Shown here: positions 1 through 5,028 of the stretch, piece after piece
Numbering within the stretch: the first letter of the stretch is position 1
Layout: each line of letters begins with the position of its first letter
From: CAZKCK01 sp964552325
GTDB taxonomy: Bacteria; Bacteroidota; Bacteroidia; Bacteroidales; TTA-H9
Length of the DNA stretch: 5,028 nt
Direction of reading: 5' to 3'
NCBI GenBank assembly: GCA_964552325.1
Contig: CAZKHA010000223.1
Location: forward strand, 1-5,028
Translations under genes and position numbers: made by a program
The notes under the pieces: model-generated
Seen by the model: the letters and a program-made list of their open reading frames with translations, nothing else
Database searches by the model: none
Told to the model about the DNA's origin: nothing

Positions 1-452
1 CCCGTAAAAGTACTATGAACAACATCTTCACCTTGCGCTGTCAAAAGAGTTCCGGATATTGTAGCAAATCCTTTTTCTGTAACTATCTTACCCTCAAAAG
101 TGGCTGAAACCTCCCAGTTCTCATCCAGCTGTTCTTTTTCATATACCAGAATACTGCCTTGTCCAGTTGCAGATAGCGTACTTCCGTCATCTTGAAGTTT
201 ACCATCAGCAATGCATTTAATCTCTACATAATTCGTTTCTTTGGTTCTTTCATCCCTAAGCTCAATATTCATATCCACGTGTACCTCACCTGATTTGCTT
301 ACGGTTATCACAAATCTTTTATCTGCAGCCGTTGACGAAATATAGTTGCCGCCCGCAAGAATCAATTTGCAATCAAAAGTCTTGGCTTCATTTTGAGCAA
401 ATAACTGAATTTGAAGCGATATCAATACGATGGAAAGAATGGTTTTTAACAT
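1..452 (-). CDS. Secreted protein of unknown function, C-terminus cut off by the window edge
   Basis: The frame is open from the ATG at 450-452 to the left edge, giving 150 complete codons with no stop. Residues 1-20 form a clear Sec signal peptide: a short start with Lys3, a hydrophobic core (ILSIVLISLQIQLF), and a likely cut after FAQ, the usual Bacteroidota ending. The mature part alternates short hydrophobic and polar stretches, as expected of a beta-rich fold. It contains two cysteines (Cys28, Cys80) that could form a disulfide in the periplasm or outside the cell. It has no lipobox, membrane helix or catalytic motif that I recognise. The gene starts 58 bases beyond the terminator of the upstream zinc-ribbon operon, so it is probably its own transcription unit, although I see no convincing promoter between them. 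Certain: an open, signal-bearing frame. Unknown: family and function. Confidence 0.8.
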   Translation of the reverse strand, partial: MLKTILSIVLISLQIQLFAQNEAKTFDCKLILAGGNYISSTAADKRFVITVSKSGEVHVDMNIELRDERTKETNYVEIKCIADGKLQDDGSTLSATGQGSILVYEKEQLDENWEVSATFEGKIVTEKGFATISGTLLTAQGEDVVHSTFT

Positions 453-510
453 TTTGATAAGAGATTTTCAAGGAAATTCAATAGAAAATAAATAAGGTGC
501 TAGAACAGGT

Positions 511-542
511 AAAAAGGGTGTAAGCAACTGTTGCCCACACCC
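511..542 (-). terminator. Rho-independent terminator of the zinc-ribbon operon
   Basis: Read on the minus strand, the 6-bp arm GGGTGT (537-542) pairs with ACACCC (516-521). Inside it, after a two-base mismatch (535-536 against 522-523), GCAAC and GTTGC (530-534, 524-528) extend the stem around a small loop. Five T residues follow directly (511-515). The hairpin begins 7 bases after the stop codon of the upstream gene (550-552). A GC-rich stem followed by a T run is the standard intrinsic terminator layout. It separates the operon from the secreted-protein gene at 1-452. Confidence 0.85.
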
Positions 543-549
543 TCTATAT

Positions 550-1927
550 CTATTTCTGATAACCTTCTACAATCATTAAGCCCTTTCTATCCGACTCGGC
601 ATTCCATGACCAGGTGTCCTCACCTGAATTTACAACCTTGTATTTACCTGCAGGCACAATGGCATTTGGCTCACAAACCCATTTGGCAGAAGGTGTTCCG
701 TCGTCGGCCGTTTGAGCTGTGCACTGCCATGGCCCGTAAGTTACCCTGTTCTCGTCAATCAGCGATATGGTGCCAGCCACGGGCACGCCCTGGCCTTTGT
801 TAAAATGCAAGGTCTTGATTCGGGTTATCACCACGGTTCCGTTCAATTCAAAGCGCGTCTTGGTCCAAGGGTTGTTTTTCACAGGCTTATCATTCCAGTT
901 TGAATAAATGATAATGGGTGTTTTATTGGTTTTTTTCACTACCTGAAAATCGGTTTTCTGCTGTTTTGCATCCTCTTTTTTGGCTTCGGTAGATGCCTTT
1001 CGCGTATCTTTTTTCTGTTTGGCAGTTTCGTCTTTTTTGGTAGATCTAGGTTTGGCTTGTTCGCTTTTTGCGGATTCCGTTTTTTGAACCGCTTGATTGG
1101 CTTGACTTGCCTCTTCTTGAGCCTTTAATATGGCGGCACTATCAATAGCAGGCGTCTCGGCTATGGCAACAGCAGGCGATTGAGCAACCAACGTAGTTGA
1201 ATCAACGCTTGTTTCAGACACGCCCTTATCAAGCACAAAAAACCATAGACTGGCCAATGCTCCCAGCACAACAATGCAAGCCACTGCAGCAATCCATACT
1301 TTGCTCTTTTTGGCGGAAGCTGGTTTTTCAGCTTCTATGGCTTTTATAACAGGTTCTGCTGGTTTTGTGGCAGCCTTGGCAGGTTCGGGTATGGGTTTNN
1401 NNNNNNNNNNNNNNNNNNNNNNNNNNNNNNNNNNNNNNNNNNNNNNNNNNNNNNNNNNNNNNNNNNNNNNNNNNNNNNNNNNNNNNNNNNNNNNNNNNAA
1501 TTGGTTGTTGAACAATTGGTTCTACAATCGGCTCAGGAATAGAAGCAGCGATTGTTGTAGCCAACGAATCTGCCCCACACTCTGCACAAAAACGATCGCC
1601 TTCAACAAGCTCAGCGCCACATTGCTTACACATGGGTTTTGCTACAACCTTCTGAATTTGTGGAGCCATCGCAGGGGTAACACCTATAGCATCCTTAACA
1701 AATTCTTCAACCTTGCTGCCACATTCAAGGCAAAACTTATCATCAACTGCCAAGTAGTTGCCGCAGTGGATGCAACGGGGCTTAGGAATTATAGGCACAA
1801 GAGGTTCTTGCGTTGGATTGGCGGCTGTGCTTTGTGGCACGGTCTCTTCAACGATTGAGGCACCACAGGCTTGGCAAAACGAATCGCCAGGAACGGTATT
1901 CACACCACAAAAAGGACAAAATTTCAT
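550..1927 (-). CDS. Triple zinc-ribbon, single-pass membrane protein with an exported C-terminal domain (interrupted by a sequence gap)
   Basis: One gene read through the N gap. The N-terminal part (1499-1927) is exactly 143 codons and the C-terminal part (550-1398) exactly 282 codons plus TAG. Residues 1-117 hold three zinc ribbons with identical CX2CX10CX2C spacing: Cys4/7/18/21, Cys52/55/66/69 and Cys100/103/114/117, each expected to bind one zinc. A proline-rich linker (EPIVEPIV before the gap, KPIPEP after it) leads to one membrane helix at residues 34-56 after the gap. A Lys/Ala/Glu/Gln-rich, probably helical linker follows (about 87-157), then a final domain of about 125 residues with Cys226 and Cys242. 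From memory, its pattern (GPWQ, then VPAGKYKVVNS, TWSWNAES and a closing VEG) matches a widespread uncharacterised C-terminal domain of bacterial surface or membrane proteins. I could not check this. Inferred topology: ribbons in the cytoplasm, last domain in the periplasm. The ATG lies 19 bases after the stop of the upstream Yip1-type gene, so the two are probably co-transcribed. Function unknown. Confidence 0.82.
1399..1498. other. Assembly gap of 100 N inside the zinc-ribbon gene
   Basis: Exactly 100 undetermined bases, a common placeholder length for a gap of unknown size. The flanks encode repetitive Pro/Val/Ile text, and the right flank repeats AATTGGTT at 1499-1506 and 1514-1521, a plausible cause of the assembly break. 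Because 100 is not a multiple of three, reading literally through the Ns throws the two halves of the gene out of frame. The true missing length should be a multiple of three if the gene is intact. Confidence 0.97.
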
Positions 1928-1946
1928 AACAGTTTCTTTTTAGTAA

Positions 1947-2789
1947 TTACATACCATAACCCATCGCGCCGCCTGTCATAACCAATCCCATGATTAAGCC
2001 AAGGATAAGTGTAACAACCAGCATTACTATAAACCCAATAATAATTACAACCACTATGTAAGCAAATGCCTTTTCGGAGGGTGTGTACATTAATATCGGT
2101 AATCCTTTGTACATGAGGTAAACAGCATAGATAGCACCCAGCAGCATGGCCAGTATTTTTAGAATCATGAACGATGGAAGCAAATACAGAAATCCCAACA
2201 CCCACATGGGTGTCATTCCATAAGCTACTAATTGCAAGGCCCTTCCTTGATCTTTTTGCGAACTGAAACCAGGTGCTAACATATTTACGATAAAAGCTAC
2301 CAGGTAAACCGTTAATACCGCCGAAACCAATTGCATAACAGCTTGGCTTATACCTGCTGAAAACGATTTCATCATATAGCCCATCATGTTTTGCCCAATA
2401 AGACCATATCCAATTAACAAGCTAATAGCTGGTATCAAAGCCAGAATAAGCACATAGCCAATTAAAATCTTTTTAATGTCAGCAGGTTCTTGCTGAATTT
2501 GAAGCCATTCGTTTTCGGTAGCGAATAAGATATTTTTTACACGGCTTACTAAGCCCACCGATGGGGCCTGCTGAGCACCATAATTAGGCTGGTTATAGGC
2601 TTGCTGATAGCTGCTTGATGGGTTTGGGGCCTGATAGGTTGGTGGAGGCGAATAGCTTTGGTTTTGCTGGGGTTGATACGTTGGTGGTGGAACAGCAGAA
2701 GCACTTACTGGGGCTATCTTAAATCCACATGAAGGGCAAAACTTAGCGGTTTCAACAAGTTGCGTTCCGCAATTTGGGCAAAATTTCAT
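1947..2789 (-). CDS. Zinc-ribbon protein with Yip1-type multi-pass membrane domain
   Basis: 280 residues. Residues 4-21 are a zinc ribbon (Cys4/7/18/21, CX2CX10CX2C), the same spacing as all three ribbons of the next gene. Residues 24-76 are a disordered Pro/Gln/Tyr/Ser-rich linker with PPPTYQ repeated at 34-39 and 48-53. From about residue 80 the protein reads as a Yip1-family membrane domain (Pfam PF04893 type): an amphipathic lead with VKNILFATENEW and EPADIKK, then about five hydrophobic segments (roughly 107-132, 148-172, 187-205, 208-230, 242-270), with the polar stretch QKDQGRALQLVAYGMTP between the second and third. Bacterial members of the family are mostly uncharacterised; the eukaryotic Yip1 proteins act in membrane traffic, which cannot be carried over here. 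Four cysteines on the presumed cytoplasmic N-terminus should bind one zinc. It is the first gene of a two-gene operon with the triple zinc-ribbon gene. The ATG is well placed because the zinc ribbon begins at residue 4; no Shine-Dalgarno sequence is evident. Confidence 0.88.
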   Translation of the reverse strand: MKFCPNCGTQLVETAKFCPSCGFKIAPVSASAVPPPTYQPQQNQSYSPPPTYQAPNPSSSYQQAYNQPNYGAQQAPSVGLVSRVKNILFATENEWLQIQQEPADIKKILIGYVLILALIPAISLLIGYGLIGQNMMGYMMKSFSAGISQAVMQLVSAVLTVYLVAFIVNMLAPGFSSQKDQGRALQLVAYGMTPMWVLGFLYLLPSFMILKILAMLLGAIYAVYLMYKGLPILMYTPSEKAFAYIVVVIIIGFIVMLVVTLILGLIMGLVMTGGAMGYGM

Positions 2790-2846
2790 GTTAGTTTGGT
2801 ATTAAGTTAATAAACTTGTGGGTAAACGAAACTGCTGCAAATTTGG

Positions 2847-2876
2847 CACATGTACGCTTAGGACACAATAGCCCAA
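2847..2876 (-). promoter_or_regulatory. Candidate Bacteroidota-type promoter for the zinc-ribbon operon
   Basis: On the minus strand, TTG (2874-2876) is followed after 19 bases by TACATGTG (2847-2854), one mismatch from the Bacteroidota -7 consensus TAnnTTTG. Transcription would start near 2840, leaving a leader of about 50 bases before the ATG at 2789. The leader contains a small hairpin (AAGTT and AACTT arms, 2804-2817). The spacing and position fit; the single mismatch and short motifs keep confidence low. Confidence 0.35.
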
Positions 2877-2882
2877 TTAGGT

Positions 2883-2911
2883 CATTTTTGGGTTAAGAAA
2901 GCCCCAAAATG
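2883..2911. repeat. Inverted repeat upstream of the zinc-ribbon operon promoter
   Basis: CATTTTTGGG (2883-2892) and CCCCAAAATG (2902-2911) are 10-base arms that pair with one mismatch across a 9-base loop. The repeat lies 6 bases upstream of the candidate -33 element and 95 bases beyond the stop of the DUF998-type gene. No T run follows it on either strand, so it is not a standard intrinsic terminator. It could be a weak terminator for the upstream gene or a protein-binding site next to the promoter; the sequence does not decide. The rest of the 216-base intergenic stretch (2790-3005) is AT-rich, with nothing else I can support. Confidence 0.45.
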
Positions 2912-3005
2912 AGCATGGATGCCTATTGACATTAAATGATGAAATTAACAGTTATAATAAAAGACAACAAATTAAGAATAAAGCCCTTAGCCCTACTGCA
3001 ATGCC

Positions 3006-3683
3006 TTATCTTAACCCAAATGTAGCAGCTAATTCGTTAGCCCTTGGTTTTTCACTTTCTATAAATCGCTTCTGCAGTCCTAAAAATTTCAGGCTCAAAT
3101 AGCCAAACCATAGACTCCAGCCTACATGAAAAAAGCGTTGTTTGAGTCCAAAATAGTTTTCGAGTACGTTTGGTAGCAGGGTAAGTAAACCTGCTAGCAT
3201 AATTATAAGGATTAAACTTGTGGCAATTTTCGGGAATTTATCTTCCTTCCACAACAATAGGGCAAGCAAGGGCGATAAGGGCAATAGCATTACTGGCGAG
3301 CCTAAAATACCATGCAATTTTAAAGGCAACGGAAAAACAGCGGCTCCAAAAACAGAAAAAGAGAAGGTAAGAATTAGGATGAGTGGAAGCAACGTAAGTC
3401 TTCTTTCCCTCGCAATTTTGCACAAACCAATACAAAAGAGTATGCTTAAAACTGCACACACTACCAAGCCAACTGTAAAAATATACCGCGTTTTAGTACC
3501 TATGGCGCCCAGTTCACTTACCATGTTCGAAAACGGGTTATAGTTTTCGGTCATTAATCCACAAAAAACAAGCGTACCCCAAAACACAAGCGGGATGATT
3601 AAGCCCAAATAAACTAAATTCTTTGTTTTCAACACTTTATAAATGCTTTTTGGAGTAAAAGATCTATTTGGTTCATAATTCAA
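3006..3683 (-). CDS. DUF998-family multi-pass membrane protein
   Basis: 225 residues from the first possible start. Six hydrophobic segments (about 22-42, 67-89, 97-117, 126-145, 153-172, 183-204) place it in the inner membrane. The pattern fits DUF998 (PF06197): after helix 1, YNPFSNMVSELGAIGT; after helix 3, FPLPLKLHGILGSP; before the last helix, FFHVGWSLWFGY. The family has no established biochemical function. The start is uncertain: the only start codon near the top of the frame is TTG (3681-3683), with no in-frame ATG until residue 44, inside the loop after helix 1. A GTG at residue 17 (3633-3635) would give a protein starting just before helix 1 and is equally plausible, because a perfect TAnnTTTG promoter motif overlaps the TTG. 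An ATG at 3674-3676 is in another frame. It lies 47 bases after the stop of the LprI-type gene. No clear terminator follows; the nearest hairpin is the inverted repeat at 2883-2911. Confidence 0.8.
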   Translation of the reverse strand: MNYEPNRSFTPKSIYKVLKTKNLVYLGLIIPLVFWGTLVFCGLMTENYNPFSNMVSELGAIGTKTRYIFTVGLVVCAVLSILFCIGLCKIARERRLTLLPLILILTFSFSVFGAAVFPLPLKLHGILGSPVMLLPLSPLLALLLWKEDKFPKIATSLILIIMLAGLLTLLPNVLENYFGLKQRFFHVGWSLWFGYLSLKFLGLQKRFIESEKPRANELAATFGLR

Positions 3684-3689
3684 AGATAG
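3682..3689 (-). promoter_or_regulatory. Possible -7 promoter element of the DUF998-type gene
   Basis: The minus strand reads TATCTTTG, a perfect match to the Bacteroidota -7 consensus TAnnTTTG. It sits in the 47-base gap after the LprI-type gene and overlaps the TTG start of the longest DUF998 reading frame. I see no good TTG -33 element about 19-21 bases further upstream, so chance is a real alternative. If it is used, transcription begins near 3675 and translation must start further downstream, for example at the GTG at 3633-3635. Confidence 0.3.
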
Positions 3690-3730
3690 TAACTTTAGAC
3701 GATGCTCTTTTAAGACGGAATCAAAACAGC

Positions 3731-4192
3731 TTATTTTTGGTCGCTTGCATCCCGTTCTTCTTTAAATTTCACCGACCCCCTGCATGCATCGCCTTCCTCA
3801 ATTCCTACTAACCAAACGTTTAAAGTAGCAATCCGCTGCCGGGTCAATTGTTCAAGATAGAGTGCTGCGCACATGGGGTAAACACTTCCGTATTCAAAGG
3901 TATCTGATGCCGGGTATTTAAGTTTTAGCTCCGCATCCCGAAAAGCTATCCATAGCCTTTGTGCAGCCTTTAAGCTGTGGATGAAAGCCGTATCCGCCTT
4001 ATATTCGGCTAAGATGGCTTTATACACCGTGTTTAATTCCTTGTCGGCCTTGGCTAAGGCTGACTGAGTTTCTGCATTCATCTCGGCCTGGGTTTGGCTA
4101 AAACCTGAGACGTAAAAGATGATGAATAATAGGGTAAATAAGTATTGCATAGGATGGTTTGGGAATTTGTTGATGGAAAATGCTCGGTACAT
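3731..4192 (-). CDS. Secreted LprI/DUF1311-type protein
   Basis: 153 residues from the upstream ATG (4190-4192). A second in-frame ATG at Met15 (4148-4150) may be the true start. From Met15 the protein begins directly with a hydrophobic core (YLFTLLFIIFYVSGFSQ); the longer form adds Arg3 and Lys9, which suit a signal peptide. Either way it is exported, with a likely cut after FSQ. The mature part matches the LprI N-terminal domain (PF07007, formerly DUF1311): QAEMN at 35-39, ADKELNTVYKAIL at 49-61, AQRLWIAFRDAE at 77-88, then GSVYPMC and LEQLTRQRIATL at 102-124. The family is named after a mycobacterial lysozyme inhibitor; most members are uncharacterised, so that activity should not be assumed. 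Many relatives have Cys in the first helix and after FRDA; here those positions lack Cys. The two cysteines present, Cys108 and Cys137 (EEGDACRGS), could pair with each other. It follows the lipoprotein gene after 78 bases. Confidence 0.85.
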   Translation of the reverse strand: MYRAFSINKFPNHPMQYLFTLLFIIFYVSGFSQTQAEMNAETQSALAKADKELNTVYKAILAEYKADTAFIHSLKAAQRLWIAFRDAELKLKYPASDTFEYGSVYPMCAALYLEQLTRQRIATLNVWLVGIEEGDACRGSVKFKEERDASDQK

Positions 4193-4225
4193 GGCTATGG
4201 GCTAAGATCTATTAGATGAGAGGGT

Positions 4226-4269
4226 AGTTTCCAAAATAAAATGTTTGAAAATTTACGCATTTTGAAACT
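4226..4269. repeat. Inverted repeat between the lipoprotein and LprI-type genes
   Basis: AGTTTCCAAAAT (4226-4237) and ATTTTGAAACT (4259-4269) pair over 11 positions with a single bulged C, across an AT-rich loop of 21 bases. It begins one base beyond the lipoprotein stop codon (4271-4273) and fills much of the gap before the LprI-type gene. The stem is AT-rich and no T run follows, so it is at best a weak terminator. It could instead mark the downstream edge of an inserted segment. It does not show the GTTRRRY/RYYYAAC ends expected of an attC site. Confidence 0.45.
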
Positions 4270-4270
4270 G

Positions 4271-4885
4271 TTAAGGTTCTTCGTTTTTTAACTCAATTAG
4301 TGTAGCCTTATCGGGTACTTCAAGTGTTTTTTTCCATTGAATGTTCTCTGGACAATATTCTTTTCTAGTCAGGATAGCCTTCATTATGTACGACTCTTCT
4401 TCGGTTAATACCCGTGTAGAAATCTTGATGTTATTTGCTAAGAAGGTGTTTTTGAGCAGGAAGTATCTTTTATCCCTAATTGTGTCTTTATTTGATACGA
4501 TGTATAAACGATCCCTTGAAAAAGAAGAATCCTTAAGAATGATATCCTCCATCTCTTTAGCTGTAGCACATTTGTAGAAGTCATCTACATCCAAAAAAGC
4601 ATAAAACGGAAGGATATTATTTAGCGGATAATCCTTATAGCAATGAAAAAAATCCTTATGATAATATACATCAGGAACAGAATCAATTAGGATGATATTA
4701 TAATCGAAGTAAAAGACTCTCATAAATTCAATTGTATCCCCCGTTACGGAATCAATTCGGATTCTGTTTGTATCACCTTTTTTAATAATGAATGATTCAC
4801 CGTCGTTTTCCACTATTTCCTTAGATATAGTCCCACATCCAAAGAATATGCTAATTAATATGATGACGAGTAGAAATCTTGACAT
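4271..4885 (-). CDS. Putative lipoprotein of unknown function
   Basis: 204 residues. The N-terminus (MSRF, then LLVIILISIFFGC) is a short signal sequence ending at Cys17, typical of a lipoprotein in position, although the lipobox FFG-C is loose compared with the usual L-(A/S/T)-(G/A)-C. The mature protein is mixed and polar, with aromatic-rich stretches (FYFDYN at 58-63, YYHKDFFHCYKDY at 74-86) and two short similar phrases, DTNRIRIDS and DTIRDKRYF. It has no membrane helix beyond the signal and no catalytic motif that I recognise. Base composition differs from its neighbours: 4621-4680 has 18 G+C of 60, against 28 of 60 at 3841-3900 in the LprI-type gene and 31 of 60 at 1141-1200 in the zinc-ribbon gene. 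Together with the attC-like site ending 26 bases before its ATG, this suggests an acquired gene, possibly an integron cassette. No promoter motif is evident in front of it. Confidence 0.75.
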   Translation of the reverse strand: MSRFLLVIILISIFFGCGTISKEIVENDGESFIIKKGDTNRIRIDSVTGDTIEFMRVFYFDYNIILIDSVPDVYYHKDFFHCYKDYPLNNILPFYAFLDVDDFYKCATAKEMEDIILKDSSFSRDRLYIVSNKDTIRDKRYFLLKNTFLANNIKISTRVLTEEESYIMKAILTRKEYCPENIQWKKTLEVPDKATLIELKNEEP

Positions 4886-4911
4886 AATTGCATTTTTTAA
4901 GATTAAATGAG

Positions 4912-5028
4912 ACCTAACAACGTTTTGCAGCTACAAGAAGTTGGCGATTTCGAAGACGAAAACTTTCTGCCACCACTGAACTTGATACGAAGCACAAAGC
5001 TTCATTTAACCACTGAACCGCCAATTTC
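4912..5028. repeat. attC-like folded recombination site, truncated by the window edge
   Basis: This stretch codes for nothing I can support and is densely structured. The end facing the lipoprotein gene reads GTTAGGT on the minus strand (4912-4918), a full match to the attC core GTTRRRY; its complement ACCTAAC matches RYYYAAC. Further in, GAAGTTGGCG (4937-4946) pairs with CGCCAATTTC (5019-5028) over 10 positions, one a G-T wobble, and the pairing runs right up to the window edge. Inside that stem sit two small hairpins, TTTCG/CGAAA (4948-4961) and GAAGC/GCTTC (4989-5003), and a 10-base direct repeat ACCACTGAAC (4972-4981, 5009-5018). A closed element would be about 140 bases, near the upper end of known attC lengths. 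Alternatives are a structured intergenic repeat of another kind or the end of an unseen upstream transcription unit. The right arm carrying the second core lies outside the window. Confidence 0.5.

Noticed and set aside
453..510. A promoter for the secreted-protein gene at 1-452.
   Set aside because: The stretch is AT-rich but contains no TAnnTTTG match with a TTG at suitable spacing.
531..903. Plus-strand open frames at 531-803 and 712-903.
   Set aside because: They lie opposite the exported domain of the zinc-ribbon gene, show no family features, and the first starts inside the terminator hairpin.
1328..1515. Two overlapping zinc-ribbon reading frames (550-1515 and 1328-1927) that could be taken as separate genes.
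   Set aside because: They overlap only because each is read through the Ns in its own frame. The bases outside the gap join as one gene with codon boundaries at 1398 and 1499.
1924..2205. A minus-strand 93-residue frame inside the Yip1-type gene.
   Set aside because: It is in another frame of a well-supported gene, and its composition looks like an out-of-frame reading of membrane-helix codons.
2971..2985. A TAnnTTTG-like motif (TTAATTTG, minus strand) as an additional promoter.
   Set aside because: It misses the essential A at the second position and lies about 180 bases from the next gene, with no -33 partner.
3220..3543. Plus- and minus-strand frames inside the DUF998-type gene (3220-3543 plus, 3238-3459 minus).
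   Set aside because: Shadows of the six-helix reading frame; no domain, signal or start context.
4193..4270. A second attC site after the lipoprotein gene, suggested by TTAAC at its stop codon and the nearby inverted repeat.
   Set aside because: The core would need RYYYAAC at one end and GTTRRRY at the other; the first base does not fit and the far end reads ACTACCC.
4341..4577. Plus-strand 78-residue frame opposite the lipoprotein gene.
   Set aside because: The opposite frame has a coherent signal sequence and is longer; the plus frame shows no recognisable feature.

Overview
The window looks like chromosome or scaffold DNA from a member of the Bacteroidota. This is inferred from several things: signal peptides ending in FAQ or FSQ, start sites without a clear Shine-Dalgarno sequence, and sequences fitting the Bacteroidota promoter pattern (TTG, about 19 bases, TAnnTTTG). 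All six genes I can support lie on the minus strand, so transcription runs from high to low coordinates. No rRNA, tRNA, CRISPR array or transposase is visible. A run of exactly 100 N (1399-1498) is a scaffold gap.

Layout in transcription order, right to left. (a) 4912-5028: a gene-free, highly structured stretch whose gene-facing end reads GTTAGGT on the minus strand. It folds into a long stem with two inner hairpins and resembles an integron attC site cut by the window edge. (b) 4271-4885: an AT-rich lipoprotein gene of unknown function, starting 26 bases after that site. (c) 3731-4192: a secreted LprI/DUF1311-type protein. (d) 3006-3683: a six-helix DUF998-type membrane protein with an unclear start. 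(e) 2790-3005: an intergenic region with a candidate promoter and an inverted repeat. (f) 1947-2789 and 550-1927: a two-gene operon of zinc-ribbon membrane proteins, the first with a Yip1-type membrane domain. The second has three zinc ribbons, one membrane helix and an exported C-terminal domain, and is interrupted by the N gap. (g) 511-542: a rho-independent terminator closing that operon. (h) 1-452: the N-terminal 150 codons of a secreted protein that runs off the left edge.

The only functional unit the sequence argues for directly is the zinc-ribbon pair: both proteins begin MKFCP(N/F)CG, use the same CX2CX10CX2C spacing, are 19 bases apart, and share a promoter candidate and a terminator. 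A joint role in the cell envelope is inference. The most unusual element is the attC-like site at the right edge. The lipoprotein gene beside it may be a captured gene cassette, but no integrase and no second attC are visible here.
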